The notes beneath the pieces are model-generated. The model had not been told where the DNA came from and did no database searches. It was given only the letters and a program-made list of their open reading frames with translations. Shown in pieces: positions 39,378 through 49,100 of a stretch of DNA of 64,000 nucleotides. The stretch is from JAKAXS01 sp965279065. Lineage in GTDB: Bacteria > Pseudomonadota > Alphaproteobacteria > Rhizobiales > Hyphomicrobiaceae. Every line of letters starts with the position of its first letter. The stretch's first letter is position 1. Location: contig OZ257134.1 in NCBI GenBank assembly GCA_965279065.1, positions 310,001 to 374,000 of the forward strand, written 5' to 3'. The position numbers were made by a program, and so were the translations under genes.

Positions 39378-41171
39378 TTACCGAGTTGGCACCTCGCTGA
39401 GCCGCGCGACGCGCTCCACTAGCTCTTCTGGCGTGAAGGCCGGCAGCGAGCAGATGTTGCTTGAACAGGCGAACGCAGCCGCGCCATCGAGTTCAGGATA
39501 AGTCACGTCCGGATTGATCATCGCACCCTCGCGCCGGTCCCACCAATCCACGCGCTTGTAGATCGCTGGATAGGCAAGAGCCGCCGCGTGCAACGTCCGC
39601 GCCGTGGCGTCGTCCTTGTTGCCGACGATGGTGATGTGCGTGGGTTCCGCCGCCAGCTCCGTATCTGCGACGAGAACTCCGGCCAGCGGCATGCCGCGCT
39701 CGAACAATTCGGGCGACGCCAGGTAGCGCATCACATGCTCGCCCAGAACCCGCGCGGAGGCGTCGCCCGTATAGCGGTTCACCCGGTTGGCAAAGCGCGC
39801 CACGGCGATCTGCTCATCGAGCGGCTTGGCGCTTTGCTGGAACGTGGCTGAGACGGCCTCGGCCGCCGCGGTCGTCTTTACGCCGCCGTTTGCGTCGACG
39901 AACTTGGCCGCGATGAAAGCGCTGGCTTTGCTGGCAACCTGCATCCACTCGCGGTCGCCGGTCGCGGCATACAGGTCCAGCGCCGCTTGTCCCATCGCCA
40001 GCGTGTCGCCGAGGAACGGCCCGCCGCGATCCTGGTCGCCATGACGAAATCCGCCGCCCTCGATCGCGCGCGCCGCAAGAATCGCACGAGCCGCAGTCGT
40101 GGCCGCATCCAGCGCCGCGCGCTCTCCCGTCGCCGCATAGTAGGCCGTGAGCCCCTGGATGGCCCACCCGTTCTCGCGCGCATAGATGTTGTCATCGATG
40201 CGCGGGGCCCGGCCCAGAGCCCGGCGCGCCGCGGCATCCAGCATGTAATAGTCCTTGCCGTGCATCGCTGCGTCCACGTCCGCGTCCTGGCTGGTGGCGA
40301 AGGCCCCCGATGCCGTGCGCAGCGTCGTCATCAGGTAGCGGGCGATGTCGTCCGCCGCCTGCTTGTACGCAGGCTCTCGCCACATCGTGTACGCGGCCGA
40401 ATACTGTCGTAGCGCGCTCGCCTGGAAAAACATGATCTTCTCGTAGTGCGGCGACTTCCAATCCGTCTTGTCCGAATATTGATAGATGCCGCCGTCGACG
40501 CGATCGATCAGGTGCAGTGCGGCATCGAAGGTCTTGCGCGCACGCGTGGCGGCCCCCGCGTCGCCGGCCTGAGCTTGCAGCAACAGCAGGTCCATCGCAT
40601 CTGCGTCGATGAATTTTTGTCCGTCACCCCAGCCGCCGTGCTCGGTGTCGAACGCCGAGATACTTCGGGCGCGCAAATCATCGCGCTGCGCCGCGGTCAG
40701 CACCGCCGTCGCCGCGGGTTTGATTGCCAGAGCGGCGCGCGCCGACGGTCCGGGTGTCGGGTCGGCGACGAACGCTTCGAGCAATGGTGCGAACCGCTCG
40801 GGCGGAACGTATCCCTGCAGCTTGGCCAACTCCGTTCCGTCAGGCGCGAAGATGATCGTCGCGGGCCAACCCCAGTCGCCGTAGCGGTTCGACAGATCGG
40901 GATTGGCGTCCTGATCGACTTGAACGGTGATGAACTTGTCGGACAGCAGCCGTTCGACCTTGCCGTCCCCGTAGGTCTTCTCTTCCATGACGTGGCACCA
41001 GTGGCACCACACGGCCTTGAGATCGAGGATGACCAGGCGGTTTTGTGCCTTGGCGTCGGCAAAAACGCTTTGGTCCCAGCCGCGCCAGGCGACCTCGGCT
41101 GAAGCGCTGACGGTCTGGCCCAACAGCCCCAACACCGCCAGCGCGCCGACGCATAAGCTTTTCGTCTGCAT
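39378..41171 (-). CDS. Exported SPATA20/YyaL-like thioredoxin-fold protein
   Basis: A 597-residue protein. A signal peptide (LAVLGLLGQTVSASA) precedes a thioredoxin-fold domain whose active site AVWCHWCHVMEEKTY matches the CHWCHVM motif of SPATA20/YyaL proteins. The rest is an alpha-helical barrel resembling glycoside-hydrolase/N-acylglucosamine epimerase folds (GGIYQYSDKTDWKSPHYEKIMFFQASALRQY, RALGRAPRIDDN, WAIQGLTAYYAATGE), also as in SPATA20. Family members are usually cytosolic, so the signal peptide is notable. The ATG at 41171 is preferred to 41195 because GGAGG lies upstream at good spacing. The reaction is unknown; a periplasmic redox or carbohydrate role is possible. Confidence 0.8.
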   Translation of the reverse strand: MQTKSLCVGALAVLGLLGQTVSASAEVAWRGWDQSVFADAKAQNRLVILDLKAVWCHWCHVMEEKTYGDGKVERLLSDKFITVQVDQDANPDLSNRYGDWGWPATIIFAPDGTELAKLQGYVPPERFAPLLEAFVADPTPGPSARAALAIKPAATAVLTAAQRDDLRARSISAFDTEHGGWGDGQKFIDADAMDLLLLQAQAGDAGAATRARKTFDAALHLIDRVDGGIYQYSDKTDWKSPHYEKIMFFQASALRQYSAAYTMWREPAYKQAADDIARYLMTTLRTASGAFATSQDADVDAAMHGKDYYMLDAAARRALGRAPRIDDNIYARENGWAIQGLTAYYAATGERAALDAATTAARAILAARAIEGGGFRHGDQDRGGPFLGDTLAMGQAALDLYAATGDREWMQVASKASAFIAAKFVDANGGVKTTAAAEAVSATFQQSAKPLDEQIAVARFANRVNRYTGDASARVLGEHVMRYLASPELFERGMPLAGVLVADTELAAEPTHITIVGNKDDATARTLHAAALAYPAIYKRVDWWDRREGAMINPDVTYPELDGAAAFACSSNICSLPAFTPEELVERVARLSEVPTR

Positions 41172-41342
41172 ACCATCCTCCGCAAGCTTCATCACAGCAT
41201 TACGGGGTTGCCGTCTCGCAAGTTTCAGCGTCTGGACGGAGAAATGGAATGCGCCTTACACAGCCCTGCGCTTGTGCCATAGCCCGAACCGGTCGGTGCT
41301 GACTGGGCCGCTCGAGCTAGTGATGCCCCGGGCCGACAAGCA

Positions 41343-41699
41343 TTACTCTTTCCGTTTTTTGCGTGCCGCGTAACGCGCGTCTCGTTCAGCCTTCTTCTCA
41401 GCTGCCCGCGCCACTTCCTGATCGGCGATGGCCCTGGCTTCTTCCTCGGCGCGCGCAGCCTGCTCTAGTTTCTCGGCAGCCTCGGCTGCCAGGCGCTCTT
41501 TAAGGGCCTGCTCTTTCGCCTCTGCCCGTACGAGCCGAGCTGCGGCGATTTCTTCGCGCGCGGCTTTCTTCTCGAGCATGATGGGATCGTTGGCAGCCGG
41601 CATCGCCTGCACCCGCTTAAGCAGCGCCGCCTTGGCCTGCGCGGCATTCCCCAGCCGCTCTTTCAGCGTGTGGTCCTTGAAGTCCCTCATTCCAGCCAA
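41343..41699 (-). CDS. DUF6481-type helical protein
   Basis: A 118-residue, highly charged Ala/Glu/Lys/Arg-rich protein predicted to be a long coiled coil. It begins (M)RDFKDHTLKERLGNAAQAK and contains KKAAREEIAAARLVRAEA and a basic RDARYAARKKRKE tail, the pattern of the alphaproteobacterial DUF6481 family. The TTG at 41699 has GGAG seven bases upstream; an ATG at 41690 is the alternative. Function unknown. Confidence 0.7.
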   Translation of the reverse strand: MAGMRDFKDHTLKERLGNAAQAKAALLKRVQAMPAANDPIMLEKKAAREEIAAARLVRAEAKEQALKERLAAEAAEKLEQAARAEEEARAIADQEVARAAEKKAERDARYAARKKRKE

Positions 41700-41910
41700 T
41701 TCGAATCTCCAATAAACATTGCACAGTGCCGCCTTCTAGCACGCCCTTTGAGGCATTGTGCCCCATCGAGCCGCCGCCAATCCGCGCAGGCGATGATTTT
41801 GCGGGGACAGCAGTCGTAAACCTCGTTACTGCCCCGTAAACCCTGAACGATTTGTCTGTGAAGCCGGTCGTGTGGCTGGTACACGGACCTACGAGAACTC
41901 CGGGAGCACC

Positions 41911-42366
41911 ATGCAAGCCAACACGTTGAACCTAGCCTTGGTCGCGCACTTCGCCAGGGATGCCTTGGAGGCGTACACCTCTGACAATTCGGATGTCACG
42001 TTCAACCGTTTTCCGAGAGGCGCCTGCGGAGCCACGTCTGACCTCATTGGCAGATATCTCCACGAGGCCTATCAACTGAGACCGCAGCTCGTCAGCGGTC
42101 GTCGGCAGGATGGAGCTGTCCACATCTGGCTCAGCGTCTGCGGCATCATCATCGATATCACCGCCGACCAGTTCGGCAAGCCGGCAGTCATCGTCACGCG
42201 GGAAAGCGCCTGGCACGAGACGTGGGAAACGGGGACCGGCGAGCCACCGCACGTGCACCAGAACGACTGGCTCCCGCATCTGGCGCCTGCCTGGAACGCC
42301 CTGGTCGCCAGCATGGTCCAGGCCAAGTTTCGCGCGCCCGGCGGCCCCGCCACTGCCGTCGTCTGA
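41911..42366 (+). CDS. Putative papain/transglutaminase-fold protein (Cys-His-Asp)
   Basis: A 151-residue cytosolic protein. The likely catalytic residues are Cys in FPRGACGATSDLIGRYL, His in DGAVHIWLSV and Asp in GIIIDITADQF, the order and spacing of the papain-like/transglutaminase fold. Similar short proteins with a CG-x2-S...H-x-WL...IDITADQF pattern are common in bacterial genomes, often as singletons. The activity is unknown; deamidase, protease or toxin-related roles are all open. GGGAG lies 5 bases upstream of the ATG at 41911. The tRNA-Leu gene follows. Confidence 0.6.
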   Translation: MQANTLNLALVAHFARDALEAYTSDNSDVTFNRFPRGACGATSDLIGRYLHEAYQLRPQLVSGRRQDGAVHIWLSVCGIIIDITADQFGKPAVIVTRESAWHETWETGTGEPPHVHQNDWLPHLAPAWNALVASMVQAKFRAPGGPATAVV

Positions 42367-42385
42367 TCCGAGCTGAGGCCGGGCC

Positions 42386-42472
42386 TGGTGCGGACGGTGG
42401 GACTCGAACCCACACGTTCTTTCGAACTCAGGATTTTAAGTCCTGTGTGTCTACCGGTTCCACCACGTCCGC
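42386..42472 (-). tRNA. tRNA-Leu (anticodon UAA)
   Basis: The acceptor stem GCGGACG (42472-42466) pairs with CGTCCGC (42396-42390), and 3' CCA is encoded (42388-42386). The anticodon loop is CTTAAAA in an AGGA/TCCT stem, giving anticodon TAA. The variable arm (GAGTTCGAAAGAACGT) is long, as for class II tRNA-Leu, and the T-arm has GGGTTCGAGTCCC. Confidence 0.95.
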
Positions 42473-42565
42473 GGCAGCCAGGGCGGCGCCTTTATGCGGA
42501 CAAACCCCGCATTGCGCAACGCCTGCGCTGAAGCGCCTGTGTACTCGTCAGCTCACGCGCCCGGC

Positions 42566-43291
42566 TCACGCTCCACGCCGCGAGCCGTGCCGCATCGCCG
42601 CGATCAGCAGCACCAGCAGCATCACGCCGTTGAGCGTGTGCCACAGGAAGTGCGTGCCTGGCCGATAGCCGGCGATCCGCAGCATGTCGCACGTCTCCAG
42701 GTCGATCGTGCGCGCCGTCATCGACAGCGCGAACAGCGCGCCCGCCGCCAGCAGGTACTTCCACGCCGGATGTCGCATCGCCGCCAGGATCAGCCCGATC
42801 AGCACCAGCGCCACCAGTGCCGGCGAGTACTGCATCGTGCCGTTCATGCACAACCCGTGTTCCGCGATGCCCAGCAGCCCCGGCCGGCAATCGATCGTCT
42901 TGGCGTATCGCAGCGCGGCGAAGAACCCGCCCATCCCCGCCATCACCAGCAGCCAGTTCAGTCCCACGTATTGCCGCAGCGCATATCCCAGGTACGTCAC
43001 CATGAAGATACCGATCGGCACCGTGTCGGCGTAGATCGCCCACCGCTGCGCATAGGTGTGAAACAGGAAGCTGCCGATCCCTATGCTAATCACGATCAGC
43101 GACAGCAGCACCGGCATGGCCTTGTGCGAGCCCGCTGGCCGGCGCCAGATCAGGTACAGCGCCAGCAGTCCCGCGAGCACGAACGCGCCGTTCGAGATGG
43201 CGTTGAGCGGTTCCCCCCAGAACGACTGATCCCCACCCCGCTCGCAATAGCGGTCCAGGTTCGCCCGGTCGTACCAATAGCTGCTGAGCAT
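42566..43291 (-). CDS. Ceramidase-domain membrane protein
   Basis: A 241-residue protein with about seven membrane segments. The N-terminal YCERGGDQSFWGEPLNAISN, then GIGSFLFHTYAQRWAIYAD and the C-terminal GTHFLWHTLNGVML contain the conserved Ser, His and Asp residues of the alkaline ceramidase/PAQR (CREST) superfamily, which bind a catalytic zinc. Bacterial members are predicted lipid hydrolases of unknown substrate. It is divergent from the cNMP-binding protein gene. Confidence 0.85.
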   Translation of the reverse strand: MLSSYWYDRANLDRYCERGGDQSFWGEPLNAISNGAFVLAGLLALYLIWRRPAGSHKAMPVLLSLIVISIGIGSFLFHTYAQRWAIYADTVPIGIFMVTYLGYALRQYVGLNWLLVMAGMGGFFAALRYAKTIDCRPGLLGIAEHGLCMNGTMQYSPALVALVLIGLILAAMRHPAWKYLLAAGALFALSMTARTIDLETCDMLRIAGYRPGTHFLWHTLNGVMLLVLLIAAMRHGSRRGA

Positions 43292-43390
43292 GCGTCCCCA
43301 ATTGCCCCGTGCCGTTAACGCCGTCCCGCTATAGCATTGACGCTGCGCCTGCGCTGGCGAGAATGATGCATTGGCGGGAGGTGGCCAACC

Positions 43391-43765
43391 ATGTCGCAGA
43401 CAACGGCCTTCGATTTCAGCCTGCTCGCCCGCAACGGCGTGTCGCTCCAGAGCTTCGCTGCCGGCGACAAGATCTTTGTGACGGACGACGACGCCAGCGT
43501 CATGTACGTGGTGCGTTCCGGCCGCGTGAACATCATGGCCAGCGGCGTGGTGCTGGAGACGGTCGGCCCCGGCGGTCTATTCGGCGAAATGGCGCTGATC
43601 GACGGCGAGTCGCGCAGCGCCACGGCCGTCGCCGTCGAGGACACCGAGGTAGCCCCCGTCGACCGCGCCGCCTTCCTCTTCATGATCCGCCAGAGCCCCG
43701 ACTTCGCCCTGGAAGTCATGAGCGTCTTGGCCGCCCGCATCCGCCGCATGAACGAGGGTCTGTAG
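43391..43765 (+). CDS. Stand-alone cyclic nucleotide-binding domain protein
   Basis: A 124-residue protein that is one cNMP-binding domain of CRP type with no DNA-binding domain. FAAGDKIFVTDDDASVMYVVRSGRVNI forms the beta roll and PGGLFGEMALIDGESRSATAVAVEDTEV the phosphate-binding cassette (GEMALIDGE...RSA). It may act as a cAMP sensor or through partner proteins. GGGAGG precedes the ATG at 43391. Confidence 0.88.
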   Translation: MSQTTAFDFSLLARNGVSLQSFAAGDKIFVTDDDASVMYVVRSGRVNIMASGVVLETVGPGGLFGEMALIDGESRSATAVAVEDTEVAPVDRAAFLFMIRQSPDFALEVMSVLAARIRRMNEGL

Positions 43766-43821
43766 CCGAATGCGCGTTCCTTGGAATCGACCTCAGGCCT
43801 GACACCAGAAACTAACGCCAG

Positions 43822-44418
43822 CTAGTTCGGAATATCCTTCCCGCTCGGCACCACCACGGCGAAGATATCGGACAGCGCCGTCAGGCTGGCGTTGTGCAGC
43901 ACCTCCGCTGCAATCTCGCCGCCCGTTGGATTGGCCAGCGTCCGCGTCGCCGTCGCGTTGGCCACCACGGTGTTGGCGAACCCGTGGTTGAAGGCAGCCC
44001 GCGCCGTCGAATTCACGCACACGTGCGTCATGAACCCCGTCAGCACCAGGTTCTTCACGCCAAGCTTGTCGAGTTCTTCCTTCAGCGCCGTCTTCTCAAA
44101 GGAGCTGGGATAGTTTTTCGTGATGACCACCTCGCCCGGCTTTGGCGCCACCACGTCGGCGATCTGTCCGATCGGCGCAGCCGTGTCGTACGGCGTCCCT
44201 GCCCCCGCCTCGTGCATGATGTGGATCACTGGCCGTCCCGCGGCGCGGAACCGCGCCAGCAGGTCGGCCGCTTCCTTCAACGCCGGCTCCACGCCCGTCA
44301 GTTGCATCACACCCTCGCGGTACGTCTGCTGGCAGTCGATCAGGATCAGCGCGCTGTCGGAAATCGCCGACGGGTTGGGGCTCATGCCGGTGATCTGCCG
44401 CAAGGTAGGGCTGGCCAT
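43822..44418 (-). CDS. Isochorismatase-family cysteine hydrolase
   Basis: A 198-residue enzyme. The triad is Asp in ALILIDCQQTYREGV, Lys in EVVITKNYPSSFEKT and Cys in GFMTHVCVNSTARAAFNHGF. The MTHVCV sequence and overall length place it near YcaC/nicotinamidase-like hydrolases of unknown substrate. GGAGG lies 7 bases upstream of the ATG at 44418. It is the second such enzyme in the window but is not closely similar to the one at 238. Confidence 0.88.
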   Translation of the reverse strand: MASPTLRQITGMSPNPSAISDSALILIDCQQTYREGVMQLTGVEPALKEAADLLARFRAAGRPVIHIMHEAGAGTPYDTAAPIGQIADVVAPKPGEVVITKNYPSSFEKTALKEELDKLGVKNLVLTGFMTHVCVNSTARAAFNHGFANTVVANATATRTLANPTGGEIAAEVLHNASLTALSDIFAVVVPSGKDIPN

Positions 44419-44520
44419 GGTCGTTCCTCCAGATTTGAGTGTTCTGGTTTCAGGGTGCGTCATTGGACGCATACGGGCAAGTCCACCTGCATTGAACTTT
44501 GTTCCGATTGCGCGGCAAGC

Positions 44521-44739
44521 TCAGTAGTGCGGCGGCGGTGGCTCGTTGCGTGGGTCGGCGATCGTCCCGCCTCCGGAGCGCGCGTGCTCTTCCAGCATGG
44601 CAAGCTTCCGCGTCAGCCCGTCGATCACGCGCCACTGGTCCGCGATGGTCTTGTTGAGTTCCTCGATCGTCTGTTCCTGGAAGGCGATCCGCGTCTCGAC
44701 GGTATCGAGCCGGTCGGCCAGCTTGTCGGCGTCACTCAT
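44521..44739 (-). CDS. slyX: SlyX family protein
   Basis: A 72-residue coiled-coil protein. The heptad stretch LADRLDTVETRIAFQEQTIEELNKTI and the proline-rich ending PPPPHY match SlyX. The E. coli gene neighbours a lytic-peptide locus but its function is unknown. CGGAG lies 6-10 bases before the ATG at 44739; the longer upstream frame is not used. Confidence 0.88.
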   Translation of the reverse strand: MSDADKLADRLDTVETRIAFQEQTIEELNKTIADQWRVIDGLTRKLAMLEEHARSGGGTIADPRNEPPPPHY

Positions 44740-44916
44740 CGCAGCTCCGGAAGGCTTGGCGGCCACGCCGCCTGGACCGGGCGTTCTCGCATCCATCTGG
44801 CTGCAAACCAACAAAAAATAACCAATACTTGGCGCCGGACGAGACAATACGAGTTTTCGAGCGCTCAATACCCGCCCCTCTCCCGGGTTTGCTTTGAATG
44901 TTTTCGGAGTTTCCCA

Positions 44917-45123
44917 ATGTCGAAAAGCTCAACACCAAAGTTATTGTTCACTGTTGCTGCAACTCTCGCGCTCGCGTTGCCCGGCGCCGCCCAGGCCGGC
45001 TCGAGTCATGACGATTGCTTCCGTAAGGTCTTCCGCGATGTCGATCACGGCATGACGCGGATCGTTGCGCATACCGGCAGCATGTTCAAACACATGTTCC
45101 GCTGGTGTGACCGCCGCGCCTGA
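44917..45123 (+). CDS. 68-residue secreted peptide
   Basis: A short protein starting MSKSSTPKLLFTVAATLALA with a signal peptide cut near AAQAG. The mature 40 residues are rich in His, Arg and Met (HDDCFRKVFRDVDHGMTRIV, MFKHMFRWCDRRA) with two cysteines, so it could bind metal or form one disulfide. CGGAG lies 7 bases upstream of the ATG. No family is recognised. A palindromic repeat begins 23 bases after its stop. Confidence 0.65.
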   Translation: MSKSSTPKLLFTVAATLALALPGAAQAGSSHDDCFRKVFRDVDHGMTRIVAHTGSMFKHMFRWCDRRA

Positions 45124-45145
45124 TCGCGCGTTCTTCCTCCTCCTG

Positions 45146-45201
45146 GAGTGCTTCCGGAAAAGTGGAAACCGGTTTTCCGATAAGAAGCACGACGCAACAA
45201 G
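45146..45201. repeat. Dispersed palindromic repeat, copy B
   Basis: Nearly identical to copy A at 13150, with the same ends and only a few differences in the middle (GTGGAAACC instead of GTGTGAAGC). It lies between two convergent genes. Confidence 0.85.
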
Positions 45202-45235
45202 CACGGCCAAGGCCAGCCCCCGGAGCTGGCCTTTG

Positions 45236-46051
45236 TCATTGGCGCACGGCCTTGTCGAGGTTGATCGCCGTCTCCAGGCCGGTGGTCTGATCCAGCCCTC
45301 GTACGCCCCGCAGGTCCGCGCCGTCGAAGTTCGTGCGCGTGACATTGGCGCCGGTGAGATCGGCCCCCGATAGGTCGGCCTTTGAGAAATCGGCTTCCCG
45401 CAGATCGGCGCCGCTCAGGTCGGCACCCGCCAGTATGGAGAAATGCACCAGCACGCGGCTGAGGTTGGCGCGGATCATCTTCGCGCCGGAGAAGTCGCAC
45501 GAGCGGAACGCGGTGCGCCGCGTCACCGAGATCGTGGTATCGCCGAACCGCTTCGAATGCGGGCTGAAATCCGCATCCGTCAGGTCCGCCCCGCGAAAAT
45601 CCACGCGCCAGTACTCGCCATTGACCCGAAAGCGCGTCAGCGTCGCGCCGGTGAATCGCGGCGCTTCCTGTATGGCATTGCCCAGCGTCACGAACGCCGC
45701 CGGCACCAGCATCGTCGCACCCGACAGATTGGCGCCGGAAAAATCCGCGCGAATGATCGTTGTCCGGTCGAGCCGCGCGCCGGCGAGGTTGACGCCCTTC
45801 AGGTTCGATCCGGTGATGTCCACGCCGAACAGGTCGGCGTGGGTCAGCCGCGCGCTTTTGAAATCGATCCCTGAAAGGTCGAGATAGCTTAGGTCCTTGT
45901 TGGAATAGTCGAGCGGTTCGGCGGTCGTCGCCTTGTACAAGGCCGCCGTGACGTCACGCGCGGTAACTTCCGCGGCGTCCACACGCGTCGGCGTCCCGCC
46001 GGCGACAAGCGCGCAGGCCAACGCAAGGCTTATGAATTGTGGCAGTCGCAT
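45236..46051 (-). CDS. Exported pentapeptide-repeat protein
   Basis: About 271 residues. A signal peptide (FISLALACALVAGG...VDAAEVT) is followed by pentapeptide repeats of the A(D/N)LxG type in two blocks, about residues 50-110 (YLDLSGIDFKSARLTHADLF) and 165-260 (GADLSGADLREADFSKADLS). They should fold as a right-handed quadrilateral beta helix. A non-repeat segment separates the blocks. The exported location distinguishes it from cytosolic gyrase-protecting relatives. Function unknown. Confidence 0.85.
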   Translation of the reverse strand: MRLPQFISLALACALVAGGTPTRVDAAEVTARDVTAALYKATTAEPLDYSNKDLSYLDLSGIDFKSARLTHADLFGVDITGSNLKGVNLAGARLDRTTIIRADFSGANLSGATMLVPAAFVTLGNAIQEAPRFTGATLTRFRVNGEYWRVDFRGADLTDADFSPHSKRFGDTTISVTRRTAFRSCDFSGAKMIRANLSRVLVHFSILAGADLSGADLREADFSKADLSGADLTGANVTRTNFDGADLRGVRGLDQTTGLETAINLDKAVRQ

Positions 46052-46123
46052 GGACCATGTCCCGAACAGCAACTTTATTCAGTCACGCCGGCGCCAAAAG
46101 CGCAAGCTGCGCCACGTCGCACG

Positions 46124-49100
46124 CTACTGTCGTCGTGGCCCGAAACCACCGCCCGTCGGCGTATCGATGATCAGGACGTCGCCGGCATCCACAGTGAACT
46201 GCGCGCTGCCCGGCAAGGTTTCCTCCGGTCCCGAGACACGGCGCACCCAGTTGCGGCCGATCTCCCCCGGCTCACCGCCATCGAGCCCGAACGGCGCAAC
46301 CTCGCGGAAGCCGGACAGGATGGCAGCATCCAGCGTCCTCAGGAAACGGATGGCGCGGCGCGTGCCGTCCCCGCTCGTCCACCGCCCCTTGCCGCCCGAG
46401 CCGCGGCGGATGGAAAACTCGTCGAGCACCACGGGATAGCGCAGCTCCAGCACCTCCGGGTCGGTCAGCCGCGTGTTGGTCATGTGCACGTGCACGCCGG
46501 CCGCCCCATCGAAGCCGGGACCGGCCGGTGAGCCCGAGCAGATCGTCTCGTAGTACTGCACGCGTGCGTTGCCGAACGTGAGGTTGTTCATGGTCCCTTG
46601 CGCCGAGCCGAGCGCACCGAGGGCTGCAAACAGCGCGTTGGTGACGACCTGGCTCACCTCCACGTTGCCGGCGACGACGGCCGCGGGATAGGCCGGTTTC
46701 AGCAGCGAGCCGTCCGGCACGACGATTTTCAGCGGCCGAAGACATCCTGCGTTGAGCGGGATGGGTTCGTCCACCATCACGCGGAACACATAGAGCACGG
46801 CCGCCCGCGTCACGGGTTCCGGCGCATTGAAGTTCGTCGGCTGCTGGGCGCTCGTCCCGCTGAAATCGATCGTCGCCGAGCGCGCGTCACGATCCACCGT
46901 GATCGAGACCTCGACGGCCCAGCCGCCGTCCGTCTCCACGCGAAACCGTCCGTCGTTCAAGCGTGCGATCAGTCGCCGCACGCTTTCCTCGGCGTTGTCC
47001 TGCACGTGGCCCATGTACGCCCGCACGACGTCGAGTCCGAACTGCTCAATCATCCTGTTGAGCTCGGCGGCACCCCGCGCGTTCGCCGCCACCTGCGCCT
47101 TGAGGTCACCGATGTTCTGCTGCGGATTGCGCGCCGGATACCTCGCTCCGGTCAGCAGAGCCAGCGTTTCGGCCTCGCGGAAACGCCCGTTCTCCACCAG
47201 CACGAAGTCGTCGATCAACACGCCCTCTTCTTCGATCGTCGTCGCCCGCGGGCTCATCGATCCCGGCGCGATGCCGCCGATGTCGGCGTGATGCCCACGG
47301 CTCGCGACATAGAACAAAATCTCGCCCGCGCCTCCGTTGAAAACCGGCGTCACCACCGTAATGTCGGGCAGATGCGTCCCGCCGTTGTAGGGCGCGTTCA
47401 GCATGTAGACATCGCCCGGCTTCATCGCTCCGCCGCGCGCGCGAATGATCGCCTCGACGGAGCTGTCCATCGAACCCAGGTGCACCGGCACGTGCGGCGC
47501 GTTGGCGACGAGAGCCCCCGTCGCATCGAACAGCGCGCACGAGAAGTCCAGCCGCTCCTTGATGTTGACCGACTGCGCCGTCAGCCGCAGCGCCTCGCCC
47601 ATCTGTTCCGCCACCGCCATGAACAGGTTGCTGAACACCTCCAGCAGCACCGGATCGGCCTTGGCGCTGGCCTGCTCGCGCTGCCGCTGCGCGGTGCGCC
47701 GCAGCACCAGATCGTTACGCGGCGAGACCGCCAGCGACCAGCCGTCCTCCACCACCACCGTCTGATGCGGTTCGATCACCAGCGCCGGGCCCTTGAGGTC
47801 TGCAGCGGGCTCAAGCTCACCGCGCAGGCACACGCGCGCCTCGTGCCACGCCCCCCGCGAATAGAAGCGAGTTCGTATGGGGTCAGAGCCATGGGCCTTA
47901 CCCCCACTTGCCGTCGCCGGCAGCAGGCGCTCATGGCCACCCGCTTCCCCGCCTCCGCCTCCGGACGCCTCCACTTCCAGCGTCGCAGCCAGGATGCGCT
48001 TCTCGGGCGAAACGAAGCCGAAACGGCGCTGGTGCGCCTTCTCGAAGTCGCGTTGCATGAAGTCGAGTTCGGAGTGCAGCACTGGCACGGCCGTATCGCT
48101 GCCCTCGTAGCGTAGGTGCAGCCATGTCGTGATCGCGATGTCGTCGTGCTCCACGCCCTGGTCGAGCAGTTCCTCCGTCGCATCGTTCCCCATTTGCCAG
48201 GCGCGGCTCTCGATCCGGCTCAGCCCCGCGCCGTCCAGCGGAATCTCCAGCGATTGCTCCCGGCTGGCGCGGATCGGCGCCAGCCCCATGCCGTACGCCG
48301 ACAGCAGCCCCGACAGCGGATGAATCAGCACCGTTTCCATACCCAGAGAGTCGGCGATCAGGCACGCGTGCTGGCCTCCCGCCGACCCGAAGCACTGCAG
48401 CGCGTAACGCGTCACGTCATAGCCGCGCTCGACCGAAATCTTCTTGATGGCGTTTGCCATGTTCTCGACTGCGATGCGGACGCATCCATCCGCCACATCC
48501 TCGGCCGTCCTGCCGTCGCCGATCTGCGCCGCCATCTCCGCGAACGTCGCGCGTACTGCATCCGCATCGAGCGGCTCGTCTCCGCCGAGTCCGAACAGCG
48601 CCGGAAAGAAATCCGGCGATAGCTTACCCAGCATGAGGTTGGCGTCCGTAACGGTAAGCGGCCCGCCGCGGCGATAGCTCTTCGGCCCCGGATTGGAACC
48701 CGCGCTCTCAGGTCCCACCCGGAGCCGCGTCCCGTCGTACGTCACGACTGATCCGCCACCCGCCGCCACCGTATGGATCAGCAGCATCGGCACCGTCAGT
48801 CGCACGCCCGCAACCTGCGTTTCCAGCGTCCGCTCGTAGTCCCCGGCGAAATGCGAAACGTCGGTTGACGTGCCGCCCATGTCGAAGCCGATGACGCGAT
48901 CGAAGCCGGCGAGCTTCGCCGTCTCCGCCATCCCCACGATGCCGCCCGCCGGTCCCGACAGGATGGCGTCGCGGCCCTGGAACAGATGCCCTGACTTGAG
49001 ACCGCCGGACGACGCCATGAACAGCAGTTTTGCACCCTCGTCGTCGCTGCCGGACGACAAGGCCGCCGTCACGCGATCCACGTATCGCCGCAGCACCGGC

